A stretch of DNA of 64,000 bases from Salinibacterium sp. (GTDB lineage Bacteria > Actinomycetota > Actinomycetes > Actinomycetales > Microbacteriaceae), in contig JADGNA010000008.1 in assembly GCA_015234465.1 (NCBI GenBank), forward strand, positions 868,001 through 932,000, read 5' to 3'. The translations under genes were made by a program, and so were the position numbers. This document shows, one piece after another, positions 40,253 through 49,127 of this stretch. The number at the start of each line of letters is the position of its first letter. The first letter of the stretch is position 1. Below the pieces are notes generated by a model. It did not search any database. It had not been told where the DNA came from and saw nothing but the letters and a program-made list of their open reading frames with translations.

Positions 40253-41143
40253 TCACGCGACGAGTGACTCGGCCGTGCGGGTGAGTGCGTCGCGCACCGC
40301 GACGATGCCGGGGCTGCGCACCGTCGCCTGCCGTGCCGAGGTGAAGATCGTGCGATGGGGGTCGCCGTCGAGGGGGAGCAGCGTCACCGATCGGGAACGT
40401 TCCGTCCACACGAGGTCGGGGAGCAGGGCGACCGCATTGCCCGACTCGATGAGCCGGATCTGCGCCTGCAGGTCCGCCGTCTCGAAGCGCACATCGGGTT
40501 CGAATCCGGCCTGGCGGCAGGCCTGTTCGGCCCAGTGGCGGGAGGCCGCGCCGCGGGGTTCCATGACCCAGGCGGAACTCGCGGCATCCGCTATCGAACG
40601 GATGGCTGACGACGGCGCGACCGCGAGCGAGATGGCGTCGCCCGTGAGGCGCACCCGGTCGAGCTCCGGATGCCGCGGGGCGGCGTGTCCCGGATACTGC
40701 TCCGCGATCACGAGGTCGAAGTCGCGGGCCCACGTCTCGGTGAGCGCGGTCTCGGGTTCGCGCTGCGTCATCTCGACGCGCAGCTGCGGATGCTCCCGCG
40801 CCAGCAGCGTCAGCGCGCGCGGCATGAGGGCGAGTGCGGCCGACTGGAACACCGCCAGTCGCACGACACCCGTCGCCGTCGTGAACGACTGGGCCAGCTC
40901 GGACTCGGCGAGCTCGAGCCGCTCGAGCACCGCCGTCGTGTGCTCGACGAGCAGTTCAGCCTGTGGCGTGAGGTGCACGCGCCGCCCGACCTTGCGCAGC
41001 AGTTCGACGCCGACCTCGCGCTCGAGTTGCGCGAGCTGCTGCGAGACGGAGGAGGGGCTCTGGTTGAGGGCGGATGCCACTTCCGCGAGCGTGCCGCGGA
41101 TCGCGAGTTCACGCAGCAGCCGCAGGCGTCTGACGTCGAGCAT
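40253..41143 (-). CDS. LysR-family transcriptional regulator
   Basis: This 296-residue regulator has an N-terminal winged HTH (MLDVRRLRLLRELAIRGTLAEVASALNQSPSSVSQQLAQLEREVGVELLRKVGRRVHLTPQ) and a periplasmic-binding-like effector domain from about residue 90. It is divergent from the fused proline catabolic gene with 110 bases between starts, so it is probably the proline-responsive activator of putA; this is inference from position. Confidence 0.9.
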   Translation of the reverse strand: MLDVRRLRLLRELAIRGTLAEVASALNQSPSSVSQQLAQLEREVGVELLRKVGRRVHLTPQAELLVEHTTAVLERLELAESELAQSFTTATGVVRLAVFQSAALALMPRALTLLAREHPQLRVEMTQREPETALTETWARDFDLVIAEQYPGHAAPRHPELDRVRLTGDAISLAVAPSSAIRSIADAASSAWVMEPRGAASRHWAEQACRQAGFEPDVRFETADLQAQIRLIESGNAVALLPDLVWTERSRSVTLLPLDGDPHRTIFTSARQATVRSPGIVAVRDALTRTAESLVA

Positions 41144-41180
41144 CCGTCCTCCTAATCGTGAAGCTGAAGTGACCCATATC

Positions 41181-41202
41181 GGTAAGAAAACATCGCTTTA
41201 CC
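41181..41202. promoter_or_regulatory. Candidate LysR operator between lysR and putA
   Basis: GGTAA (41181-41185) and TTACC (41198-41202) form an inverted repeat with 12 bases between, in an AT-rich patch. This is the geometry of a LysR T-N11-A type site. It lies 38 bases upstream of the regulator start and about 50 upstream of putA. Confidence 0.5.
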
Positions 41203-41253
41203 TTACTGAAACGGCGGCTGATACTGAACGGCAAGGCCCCCGTGAGAGACAGG

Positions 41254-44200
41254 ATGCTCGTGACCATCAGCCAGACGCCCGTGATCCCCGAAGCCGACCC
41301 CGCGCTCACGGACGAGGTGACGGCCCTCGTGCGCAAGTGGCTGGCCGAGGCATCCGAGATCCCGGTGGACGCCTCCGCCCAGCAGCTCGCCGGCGTGCTG
41401 CGCGACCCCAACGGGCTCGACTTCACGGTCGGTTTTGTCGATGGCGTGGTGCGCCCCGACGACCTCGGGGTGGCCGCGCGGAACCTCAGTGCGGTCGCGC
41501 CAAAGGTGCCGGCCTTCCTGCCCTGGTACATGCGGGGGGCGGTGCGGCTCGGCGGCATCATGGCGCCCGTGCTCCCCGGCATCGTCGTGCCGATCGCGCG
41601 TGGGGTGCTGCGTCGTATGGTTGGCCACCTCATCATCGACGCCTCCACGAAGCGGCTCGGCGGGGCCATCGCGAAGATCCGACGGCCGGGCATCCGCCTC
41701 AACATGAACCTGCTGGGCGAATACGTGCTCGGTGAGCGCGAGGCAAAGCGGCGACTCGATGGCACGCGCAAGCTCCTCGCCCGCGACGACGTCGACTACG
41801 TCTCCATCAAGGTCTCGTCGACGACCGCGCCGCACAACCCCTGGGCGTTCGACGAGGCCGTCGAACATGTCGTGGCGAAGCTCAGCCCGCTCTACCGGCT
41901 CGCCGCGAAGTCCACCAGCCCCAAGTTCATCAACCTCGACATGGAGGAGTACAAGGACCTCGACATGACCGTCGCGGTCTTCCAGCGCATCCTCGACGAC
42001 CCAGCGCTGCTGCACCTCGAGGCGGGCATCGTGCTGCAGGCCTACCTGCCGGATGCGATGGATGCCATGATCCGGCTGCAGGAGTGGTCGGCGGCCCGGC
42101 GCGCTCGTGGGGGCGCCGCGATCAAGGTGCGCGTGGTCAAGGGCGCGAACCTGCCCATGGAGCGGGTCGAGGCATCCCTCCACGGCTGGCCGCTCGCGAC
42201 CTGGGGCAGCAAGCAGGAGAGCGACACCAACTACAAGCGCGTCATCAACTACGCGCTCCACCCCGACCGCATCGACAACGTGCGCATCGGCGTCGCGGGG
42301 CACAACCTCTTCGACCTCGCGTTCTCGTGGCTGCTTGCGAAGCGCCGCGGGCTCGAGCGCGGCATCGAGTTCGAGATGCTGCTCGGCATGGCGCAGGGGC
42401 AGGCGGAGGCGGTGCGCCGCGACGTGGGCGGCCTGCTGCTCTACACGCCGGTCGTGCATCCGAAGGAGTTCGACGTGGCGATCGCGTACCTGATCCGCCG
42501 CCTCGAGGAGGGTGCGAGCCAGGAGAACTTCATGTCGGCCGTGTTCGAGCTCGCCGACAACGAGAAGCTGTTCGAGCGGGAGCGGCAGCGCTTCCTCGCG
42601 TCGCTCGCCGAGCTCGACGACACGGTGCCGCTGCCGAACCGACGGCAGGACCGCCGTGAGACCCCCGCCCTTTCACAACTCAGGAGTGACCTTTCACAAC
42701 TCAGGAGTCCTGAATTGGGAGGGCCAAGTCCTGAATTGGGAAAGGGGTTTGAGAACACCCCCGACACCGACTCCTCGCTCGCGGGCAATCGCGAGTGGGG
42801 CCGGGCCATCCTGTCGCGTGTGCCCACGAGCACGCTCGGCACCGCGACGGTCGAGGCCAACACGCTGACGACGACGGATGCTGTGGCCCAGGCGATCTCG
42901 ACGGCACGCGAGCACGGCGCGGCCTGGGGTGCGATGAGTGGCGCGCAGCGGGCCGAGATTCTCCACCGCGCCGCCCTCGCGCTGGAATCCCGCCGCGCCG
43001 ACCTCATGGAGGTCATGGCATCCGAGGCGGGCAAGACGCTCGACCAGTCCGACCCCGAGGTCTCTGAGGCGATCGACTTCGCGAACTACTACGGCGAGTT
43101 GGCGCGCGAGCTCGACGACGTCGACGGCGCCGTCTTCACCCCGGCGCGCCTGACCGTGGTCACGCCGCCCTGGAACTTCCCCGTCGCGATCCCGGCCGGC
43201 TCGACCCTCGCGGCGCTCGCCGCGGGGTCCGCCGTCATCATCAAGCCGGCACGCCAGGCGCGTCGCTCCGGCGCCGTCATGGTCGAGGCGCTGTGGGAGG
43301 CGGGGGTGCCGCGTGAGGTGCTGCAGTACGTGCAGCTCGACGGCTCGGGCCTGGGGCAGCAGCTCGTCGCCGATGAGCGGGTCGATCGCGTCATCCTGAC
43401 GGGTGGCTACGAGACGGCGGAACTGTTCCGTTCCTTCCGCAACGACTTGCCGTTGCTCGCCGAGACGAGCGGCAAGAACGCGATCATCGTGACCCCGAGT
43501 GCCGACCTCGACCTCGCGGCGAAGGATGTCGCGTACTCGGCCTTCGGCCACGCCGGCCAGAAGTGCTCTGCGGCATCCCTCGTGATCCTCGTCGGCTCGG
43601 TCGCGAAGTCGCGGCGCTTCCACGACCAGCTGCTCGACGCCGTGCGCTCGCTGCAGGTCGGCTACCCGGAGGAGGCGACTCCGCGGATGGGCCCCATCAT
43701 CGTGCCCGCCAAGGACAAGCTGCTCGAGGGGCTCACGGTGCTGCAGCCAGGTGAGCGCTGGGTCGTGAAGCCCAAGCAGCTCGATGACAGCGGCCGGCTG
43801 TGGAGCCCGGGCGTGCGGGCGGGGGTCAAGCGCGGCTCCTACTTCCACATGACGGAGTTCTTCGGCCCCATCCTTGGCGTCATGACCGCCGCGACCCTCG
43901 AGGAGGCGATCGAGATCCAGAACGAGGTCGACTACGGCCTCACGGCGGGTCTCCACTCGCTCGACCGTGCGGAGCTGGCACTCTGGCTCGACCGCGTTCA
44001 GGCCGGCAACCTCTACGTCAACCGCGGCATCACGGGCGCGATCGTGCGCCGCCAGCCCTTCGGTGGCTGGAAGAAGTCGGCCGTCGGTGCCGGTACGAAG
44101 GCGGGCGGCCCCAACTACCTGATCGGCCTCGGCAGCTGGGCGCCGAGGCCTGCGACAGCGGATGCCGCCCCCACGGTCGCGGCGAGTTCCCTGCTCGGCG

Positions 44201-44742
44201 CGGCCGGGCCCGAGCATGCGGAGGTGCTGCGTCGCGCCTTCGCGAGTGACTCGGCCGCCTGGACCAGCGAGTTCGGCGTCGCGAAGGATGTCTCGGGCCT
44301 CCTGGCCGAGCGCAATGTCTTCCGCTACTGCCCCACATCCGTCATGGTGCGTCTCGCGGAGGCGGGATCGCTCACCGACCTGCTTCGCGTCGTCGGTGCT
44401 GGCCTCACGGTCGGCGCGCCCTTCTCGGTCTCGTCGGCTGTGGAACTGCCCCAGGCCGTCGCGTCCGTGCTGGCCGATCGCGGCGTCTCGGTGACGGTGC
44501 AGACGGATGCCGCGTGGCTCGCCTCCCTCGCGGGCCTCGAGGGTGGTCGCATCCGCCTGGTCGGAGCCCCCGCGTCATCCGTCGCCGAGGCCACGGGTGG
44601 ACGCCCCGACATTGCCGTCTACGCGGAACCGGTCACGGAGTCCGGCCGCATCGAGCTGATGCCGTTTGTGCAGGAGCAGGCGGTGAGCATCACGGCGCAC
44701 CGCTTCGGCACGCCGAGCAGCTTCTCGCGCGACGTGATCTGA
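41254..44742 (+). CDS. putA: Bifunctional proline dehydrogenase / P5C dehydrogenase
   Basis: This ~1162-residue enzyme oxidises proline to glutamate. The PRODH barrel (about 60-440) has SIKVSS, LDMEEYKDLD, QAYLPDAM, RVVKGAN and GSKQESDTNYKR. The aldehyde dehydrogenase half (about 510-1000) has PPWNFPVAIPAGS, Glu737 in ETSGKN and Cys771 in GQKCSA; a further 150 residues follow. Between the halves, residues 472-498 are encoded by the 21-nt palindromic repeat (SQLRSDLSQLRSPELG...). ATG 41254 or GTG 41242 may be the start. A LysR gene is divergent. Confidence 0.93.
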   Translation: MLVTISQTPVIPEADPALTDEVTALVRKWLAEASEIPVDASAQQLAGVLRDPNGLDFTVGFVDGVVRPDDLGVAARNLSAVAPKVPAFLPWYMRGAVRLGGIMAPVLPGIVVPIARGVLRRMVGHLIIDASTKRLGGAIAKIRRPGIRLNMNLLGEYVLGEREAKRRLDGTRKLLARDDVDYVSIKVSSTTAPHNPWAFDEAVEHVVAKLSPLYRLAAKSTSPKFINLDMEEYKDLDMTVAVFQRILDDPALLHLEAGIVLQAYLPDAMDAMIRLQEWSAARRARGGAAIKVRVVKGANLPMERVEASLHGWPLATWGSKQESDTNYKRVINYALHPDRIDNVRIGVAGHNLFDLAFSWLLAKRRGLERGIEFEMLLGMAQGQAEAVRRDVGGLLLYTPVVHPKEFDVAIAYLIRRLEEGASQENFMSAVFELADNEKLFERERQRFLASLAELDDTVPLPNRRQDRRETPALSQLRSDLSQLRSPELGGPSPELGKGFENTPDTDSSLAGNREWGRAILSRVPTSTLGTATVEANTLTTTDAVAQAISTAREHGAAWGAMSGAQRAEILHRAALALESRRADLMEVMASEAGKTLDQSDPEVSEAIDFANYYGELARELDDVDGAVFTPARLTVVTPPWNFPVAIPAGSTLAALAAGSAVIIKPARQARRSGAVMVEALWEAGVPREVLQYVQLDGSGLGQQLVADERVDRVILTGGYETAELFRSFRNDLPLLAETSGKNAIIVTPSADLDLAAKDVAYSAFGHAGQKCSAASLVILVGSVAKSRRFHDQLLDAVRSLQVGYPEEATPRMGPIIVPAKDKLLEGLTVLQPGERWVVKPKQLDDSGRLWSPGVRAGVKRGSYFHMTEFFGPILGVMTAATLEEAIEIQNEVDYGLTAGLHSLDRAELALWLDRVQAGNLYVNRGITGAIVRRQPFGGWKKSAVGAGTKAGGPNYLIGLGSWAPRPATADAAPTVAASSLLGAAGPEHAEVLRRAFASDSAAWTSEFGVAKDVSGLLAERNVFRYCPTSVMVRLAEAGSLTDLLRVVGAGLTVGAPFSVSSAVELPQAVASVLADRGVSVTVQTDAAWLASLAGLEGGRIRLVGAPASSVAEATGGRPDIAVYAEPVTESGRIELMPFVQEQAVSITAHRFGTPSSFSRDVI
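42669..42745. repeat. 21-nt-unit palindromic repeat inside putA, copy 3
   Basis: Two units CCTTTCACAACTCAGGAGT at 42669 and 42690 (period 21) face two inverted units beginning CCTGAATTGGGA at 42709 and 42730 (period 21). Units 1 and 4 and units 2 and 3 pair as a nested hairpin; 42690-42706 against 42729-42745 match at 15 of 17. The frame is open through all four units because 21 nt is seven codons. Confidence 0.93.
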
Positions 44743-44765
44743 GTGTCGGTGCTAGCGTGTGGGCC

Positions 44766-45155
44766 GTGATCGACGGACACTCGCCCCAGCACCCCGAGCC
44801 CGCTTCGGCCGGCGACTTCGCGTTTGTCGCGGGGCGGCGCAACAGCGCACCGCTCGCGACGGCGGCGCTGACCGTCGCGCTCGTGATCCCCGTGCTGAGG
44901 CTCGTGTTCACCGCGATCTCGGCGTCGGTGCTGGCTGCCCGCGACTTTCCCATGGTCTCCGTCGTCGCGGTCGTCGAGGGCATCGTCGTGTTCCTGCTGG
45001 CGGTCGCCGCGCTCGTGCTGGGCGCCATCGTGCTCGCCCGCCGTCGCAATGGCCGCGCGAGGGCGGGTGCCGCGATCGGCATCGCGGCCGTGGCGCTCTG
45101 GAACATCGTCGTCGGCCTCATCAACGGCGCGCTGCTGGAGGCCTTCCTCGGCTGA
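44766..45155 (+). CDS. Small integral membrane protein, DUF4190-like
   Basis: This 129-residue protein has a polar N-terminus and three hydrophobic helices (about 28-50, 60-87 and 100-122) with a basic loop ARRRNGRARAG before the last. The pattern of two long helices split by RRRNGRARAGAAIGIA resembles DUF4190-type proteins. Function unknown. The GTG at 44766 is chosen because the frame upstream runs into putA; other GTGs nearby are possible. Confidence 0.62.
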   Translation: MIDGHSPQHPEPASAGDFAFVAGRRNSAPLATAALTVALVIPVLRLVFTAISASVLAARDFPMVSVVAVVEGIVVFLLAVAALVLGAIVLARRRNGRARAGAAIGIAAVALWNIVVGLINGALLEAFLG

Positions 45156-45158
45156 CGG

Positions 45159-45725
45159 TCAGCGCTGGAACGTCGCGGCCGCGGCCTCCAACCGTGCGCG
45201 GTGCTCGGCCCAGTCGCGATCCCGGATGTTCGGGTCGCCGGGTCGCAGGCCCGCCTGGCCGTCGATCAGCTCGCGGATGATGTCGGCGTGGCCCGCGTGA
45301 CGGGCGGTCTCCCTCGTCATGTGCACGAGCAGCTTGCCCAGGTTCGTGTCGCGTCGCTCGGGCGTCCACCAGGGTACGTAGGCGGGTGAATCGAGCTCGA
45401 GGGCGTCGATCGTCTCATCGGTCTTCTCGGCCGAGAAGCGGTGCAACTCGATGATGCTCTCGCTGCTCTCCTCGTGGGTGGCCCACATGTCCGCTTCCTC
45501 GTCTGCATCATCCGCGTACCAGGCCAGTTGCCTGCCTGGCCGCCCGAACACGTCGGTGAAGTAGCCGAGCTCGACGCTTGCGACATGCTTCACGAGGCCG
45601 AGCAGGTTGGTGCCCGTGTCGGTCATGGGTCGGCGCATGTCGTATTCGCTGAGTCCATCCAGCTTGGCCAGCAGGTCTGAGCGCGTCAGCCGCAGGCCGT
45701 CTCGCAGTGTCTCCTTGATGTCCAT
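45159..45725 (-). CDS. DinB-family protein (DUF664-like)
   Basis: This 188-residue four-helix-bundle protein begins MDIKETLRDGLRLTRSDLLAKLDGLSEYDMRRPMT and has LLGLVKHVASVELGYFTDVFGR with a metal-binding His, then HMTRETARHAGHADIIRELIDG with two more, the DinB/DUF664 triad. Relatives act as thiol transferases or are uncharacterised. It is convergent with the small membrane protein and divergent from the Pyr_excise gene. Confidence 0.88.
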   Translation of the reverse strand: MDIKETLRDGLRLTRSDLLAKLDGLSEYDMRRPMTDTGTNLLGLVKHVASVELGYFTDVFGRPGRQLAWYADDADEEADMWATHEESSESIIELHRFSAEKTDETIDALELDSPAYVPWWTPERRDTNLGKLLVHMTRETARHAGHADIIRELIDGQAGLRPGDPNIRDRDWAEHRARLEAAAATFQR

Positions 45726-45791
45726 CCGCCCAGCATGGCGCCTGCATCGGTCCCTCTGAAACCCCCAGTCGCCCGCTGTTAGCGTTGCCGG

Positions 45792-46241
45792 GTGAGACTC
45801 TGGTCGGTGCATCCGCGGTTCCTCGACCGGCAGGCCCTCGTCGCGTGCTGGCGGGAGGGGCTGCTCGCCCAGGCCGTCATCGGCAAGACGAGCGGCGGAT
45901 ACTCGCAGCACCCGCAGCTCATCCGCTTCCGTGCGACGCCCGAGCCGCTCGCGAGCCTGGGTGCCTTCCTCGCCGCGGTCGTTGACGAAGCGGATGCCCG
46001 GGGCTACCGTTTCGCCCGCGACAAGATCCTCAGACATCCCGATGTGGCCACGCCGCTCCCACTCCTCGAGCTCACGGCGGGCCAGCTCGACTACGAGTGG
46101 CGCCACCTCATGGCGAAGCTGGAGTCGCGCAGCCCCGACCGGGCCGCCGCCTTCGCCGGTGCGGCGCCGGAGCCGCATCCGGTCTTCACGGTCGTGCCGG
46201 GCCCCATCGAGCCGTGGGAGCGAGTCACGGCGCCGGAGTGA
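45792..46241 (+). CDS. Pyrimidine-dimer DNA glycosylase-like protein
   Basis: This 149-residue protein fits the Pyr_excise family (phage T4 endonuclease V-like): MRLWSVHPRFLDRQALVACWREGLLAQAVI, then GYSQHPQLIRFRATPEP and LDYEWRHLMAKLESRSPD. T4-type enzymes use the N-terminal amine as nucleophile; here the residue after Met is Arg, so catalysis is uncertain unless the Met is processed differently. The GTG start is at 45792. It is convergent with the CPBP gene, their ends overlapping by 17 bases. Confidence 0.8.
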   Translation: MRLWSVHPRFLDRQALVACWREGLLAQAVIGKTSGGYSQHPQLIRFRATPEPLASLGAFLAAVVDEADARGYRFARDKILRHPDVATPLPLLELTAGQLDYEWRHLMAKLESRSPDRAAAFAGAAPEPHPVFTVVPGPIEPWERVTAPE

Positions 46242-47145
46242 CCTCGAGCTTCTCCTGACGCACCGGCCACTTGCGGAGCGCGACGAGTGCGACGATCGCG
46301 ATCGCCATGACGATCCACCCCGGGTAGCCGAGCAGCGAGCCCGAGAGGTTGTCGTACGACGAGCCGGCCGCGAGCAGGAGCACGGGAAGCCCCGCCGCCC
46401 CGTTGATGAAGCCGTGGGCGATGCCGGCCGTCCAGACGGTGCCGGAGCGAAGGGTGAGCCAGCCGAGGAGCACCGAGACGAGCGTCGTGAAGACGACCAT
46501 GAGCAGGAGTGCCACGACGGGGCTCTGCCCGGGGTAGTTGTAGCCGAGCAGCACGACGGGAGCGTGCCAGAGTCCCCACACGACGCCGGTGATGAGCACG
46601 GCGGGCCACTGGCCGAGCGGGAGCAGGCGGGCCTGCAGGAAGCCGCGCCATCCGATCTCCTCGCCCATCGCGGGGATGACGTTGACGATCGGGATGAAGA
46701 GCAGCGTCACGAGTTGTGTGATGACGATCGCCTGCACCGGCACGCCGAGGTCCATCCCGCCGAGCGCGCCCTCGAGCGTGAGGGCGAATCCGCTGAACTC
46801 GACGAGGTCGAGGCGGATCCAGCCGAAGGCGGCCGCGACGGCCGTCGCCGCGACGACGAAGACGATGGGCCCGAGCCAGGCGAGCAGGATGTAGCCCCAC
46901 CAGTTGCGGAATCGGCGACGGGGCCGCAGGGTCGTCTCGCGGAGGAAGCCCTCCCGCGAGCGGGCCACCCTGTGGGCGATGATGGCCGCGATCGCGGGCA
47001 TGAACATCATCGCGACAAGCACGAGTGTCGCGAACGGGGAGGCGAGCCCGTCGGGCGAGAACCAGAGTGGCAGGGCGACGAGCCAGGCGCCCACGAAGGC
47101 GATGGCGAGGAAGACGGCGACTCCGCGCCGGTCGGTGTGCGACAT
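46225..47145 (-). CDS. CPBP-family intramembrane metalloprotease
   Basis: This 306-residue protein has about eight helices and the CPBP/Abi motifs EEIGWRGFLQARL (the EExxxR glutamates) and VVWGLWHAPVVLLGYN (FxxxH-like). Members are intramembrane proteases related to Rce1; some give bacteriocin immunity. The N-terminal ATG follows a short spacer. The 3' end overlaps the convergent Pyr_excise gene. Confidence 0.88.
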   Translation of the reverse strand: MSHTDRRGVAVFLAIAFVGAWLVALPLWFSPDGLASPFATLVLVAMMFMPAIAAIIAHRVARSREGFLRETTLRPRRRFRNWWGYILLAWLGPIVFVVAATAVAAAFGWIRLDLVEFSGFALTLEGALGGMDLGVPVQAIVITQLVTLLFIPIVNVIPAMGEEIGWRGFLQARLLPLGQWPAVLITGVVWGLWHAPVVLLGYNYPGQSPVVALLLMVVFTTLVSVLLGWLTLRSGTVWTAGIAHGFINGAAGLPVLLLAAGSSYDNLSGSLLGYPGWIVMAIAIVALVALRKWPVRQEKLEVTPAP

Positions 47146-47191
47146 TCGGATACTCCTTAGTGAGGTGCAGCTCGTGCTCTCGACTGTGGCA

Positions 47192-48301
47192 TTAGCGACA
47201 CTCGCGCGACAACTCGATCAGCTCCTCGGACGGCCTGCCGTAGAGCGATTCGCCGTTGCCCTCCAGCTCGTAGCCGAGCCCGATCGCCCACGCGGTGGCG
47301 AATGCCTCCGGCTGGCTGTCGAACCCATCGACGAAGAGTGCCATGCACTTGCTCGTGATCGAGTGCCCGACCTCGTGCGCGACGAGGGATGCGACCGAGG
47401 GGTTGCTGTGCCACTGGGCGGCGACGCTGTCGCTCAGGGTGATGGTTGAGTAACCTCCATGACCGGTGTTCCACGTTGCGGTGCCGCCGTAGCTGCCGTT
47501 CGCGCCGTAGCCGTTGACGACGGGAGCCCAGTCGAAGTCGAGCATGACCCCACCCGAGATCGACCGGGCGAAGTCCTCGACCTCAGCGCGGGCTTGGTAC
47601 AGGGGCCCCGCTTTCTCCGCCTCCTCCGCGGCGTGCGACGCGGCGAGGATCGCGACGACGCTGGCGTAGGTCGAGACCTCGGCCGGGGCATCCGGACCCC
47701 AGCGCGCCTCGCGAAGCGATGCCGTGACCTCGCGGTGGGCGATGCGCGCCAGGTTCGCTGCCGATGCGAACCGCGCCTCGACGGATGCCGCGGCCTCCGG
47801 CAGTGCCGCCATGTACGCCTCACCGGCCGCCGTTGCCTCACCCGTCGCGGCCTCGAGTTCCGCCGCGCTCCTGCGCACCTCGGCCGCCCCCTCTCGGAAC
47901 CCTTCCGCGTGCTCGCGCAGTTCCTCCGTCCCGGAGTCGGGCACCGTTGACGGCACCGGGACCGCGATCTGGTCGTCGCCTTCAAGCTGAAGCGTGAGGG
48001 CTTGAACCGCATCGCCCAGCGCGGCAAGCGCATCCGGATCACCGTGCTGACCGTCGGCGGCCGCCAGCACGGCGTCCGCAAGCGACCGCGTCTCGTCTGC
48101 ACGCTGCCGCACCGTGTCGAGCGCCGCCGAGGCATCCCGAACCTCGCCGGCGGCCGCCGTGTAGTCGGCGCGGGCCGCCTCGAGTTGCTGCTGCGCCCAC
48201 ACGAACGGGATCGCGATCGCCACGGCCGCGACGAACGCCGCCGCGGCGAGCCACAGCGCCACGCGTCGCCGCGGTCGGGCGACGGGCGGTGCTGCGGTCA
48301 T
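47192..48301 (-). CDS. Membrane-anchored protein with HEVGH zinc-protease motif
   Basis: This 369-residue protein has one helix (about 14-36), a long Ala/Glu-rich coiled coil (about 40-240), and a C-terminal domain with HEVGH (309-313) preceded by SVASLVA and followed by SITSKCMALFVDG and QPEAFATAWAIGLG. The HExxH plus a downstream Glu looks like a zincin-type metalloprotease outside the membrane. I do not recognise the full architecture. It precedes nothing obvious in operon with it; the CPBP protease gene lies 46 bases downstream. Confidence 0.68.
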   Translation of the reverse strand: MTAAPPVARPRRRVALWLAAAAFVAAVAIAIPFVWAQQQLEAARADYTAAAGEVRDASAALDTVRQRADETRSLADAVLAAADGQHGDPDALAALGDAVQALTLQLEGDDQIAVPVPSTVPDSGTEELREHAEGFREGAAEVRRSAAELEAATGEATAAGEAYMAALPEAAASVEARFASAANLARIAHREVTASLREARWGPDAPAEVSTYASVVAILAASHAAEEAEKAGPLYQARAEVEDFARSISGGVMLDFDWAPVVNGYGANGSYGGTATWNTGHGGYSTITLSDSVAAQWHSNPSVASLVAHEVGHSITSKCMALFVDGFDSQPEAFATAWAIGLGYELEGNGESLYGRPSEELIELSRECR

Positions 48302-48344
48302 GGCAGCAGAGTATGCCGCGAGCCGCCGACAACAGGCCGTTGCG

Positions 48345-48986
48345 TCAGCGGGTCCGCCCGCGGGAGGTGATGGCGAGCACGGCGCCCGCAATGAGGCCGC
48401 CCGCGCCGCCGACCGCGATGTCGCTCAGGGTGTCGAGATAGCCGACGTTGACCGTGTCGTCGATGTAGGTGTGGCCCCACCATTCGAGGAACTCCCACAC
48501 GACCGAGAGTGCGAGGCCCAGCGCGGCACCCACGAGCGCTCCCGCGACGACGGATGCCACGGACGTGCGCCCGGGCGAGGGCGCCAGGGCCGCGGCATCC
48601 CACCGTTCCAGCATGATTCGGGCAAGGGCGGCGAGCACCGCTCCGACCGCGAAGTGGGTCGCGAGGTCGATCCAGGCGATCTGCGCGTAGAGGTCGGCGA
48701 CGCTGAACCAGGCGGCCGCGAGCAGGAGGGCGCTCGTGGCGCCGTCGAGCCCCGCGGGGAGGGCGGCAGCCCGGGCGAGGAGCACGCCGAGGAACACGAG
48801 CATCATGACGGCCGTCTCGACCCAGCCGATCGCGAAGAGCGCAGAGACGACGGAGATGGGCGCGAGTGCGCGGATGATGTCGGCGAGCACCGCGGCGAGC
48901 GAGCCTGGGCGGCGCAGCAGCCGCGCGACGAAGTCGAGTTCGAGCGCGGCGGGTGCCGTGGCTCGGCTGTCCTGCGTGCTGTGCAT
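48345..48986 (-). CDS. Integral membrane protein, DUF2238-like
   Basis: This 213-residue protein has about six helices. The motif VVWEFLEWWGHTYIDDTVNVGYLDTLSDIAVGGAGGLIAGAV (near 155-200) with a conserved WE..E..G..Y..D and D...D pattern resembles DUF2238/YjdF-like proteins. The ATG at 48986 is favoured by AGGGGA five bases upstream. Function unknown. It is divergent from the SulP transporter across a repeat. Confidence 0.72.
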   Translation of the reverse strand: MHSTQDSRATAPAALELDFVARLLRRPGSLAAVLADIIRALAPISVVSALFAIGWVETAVMMLVFLGVLLARAAALPAGLDGATSALLLAAAWFSVADLYAQIAWIDLATHFAVGAVLAALARIMLERWDAAALAPSPGRTSVASVVAGALVGAALGLALSVVWEFLEWWGHTYIDDTVNVGYLDTLSDIAVGGAGGLIAGAVLAITSRGRTR

Positions 48987-49031
48987 GGGTCCCCTCGGCA
49001 TGCGCGGCGTTAGGCTTGATGCTGCTTCAGC

Positions 49032-49094
49032 GCCGCGCGCATTCCTGTGCGTGCCGCGCACGAACAAGACTGCGCGTCGCGCTCAAACTTACGC
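49032..49094. repeat. CGCGCATTCCTGTGCG palindromic repeat, copy 2
   Basis: A diverged relative of the element at 22961-23026 with the shared core GAACAAGACTGCGCGTCGC. The arms pair only partly, so this copy looks old. It lies in the divergent spacer between the DUF2238-like and SulP genes. Confidence 0.7.
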
Positions 49095-49127
49095 GTCCCC
49101 GAGGCGGGGCGGCACCCAGGAGTCCCC

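Noticed and set aside
45931-47160. 409-residue rightward frame opposite the CPBP protease
   Set aside because: Asp/Glu/His/Arg-rich antisense frame; the opposite strand has a clear membrane protease with EExxxR.
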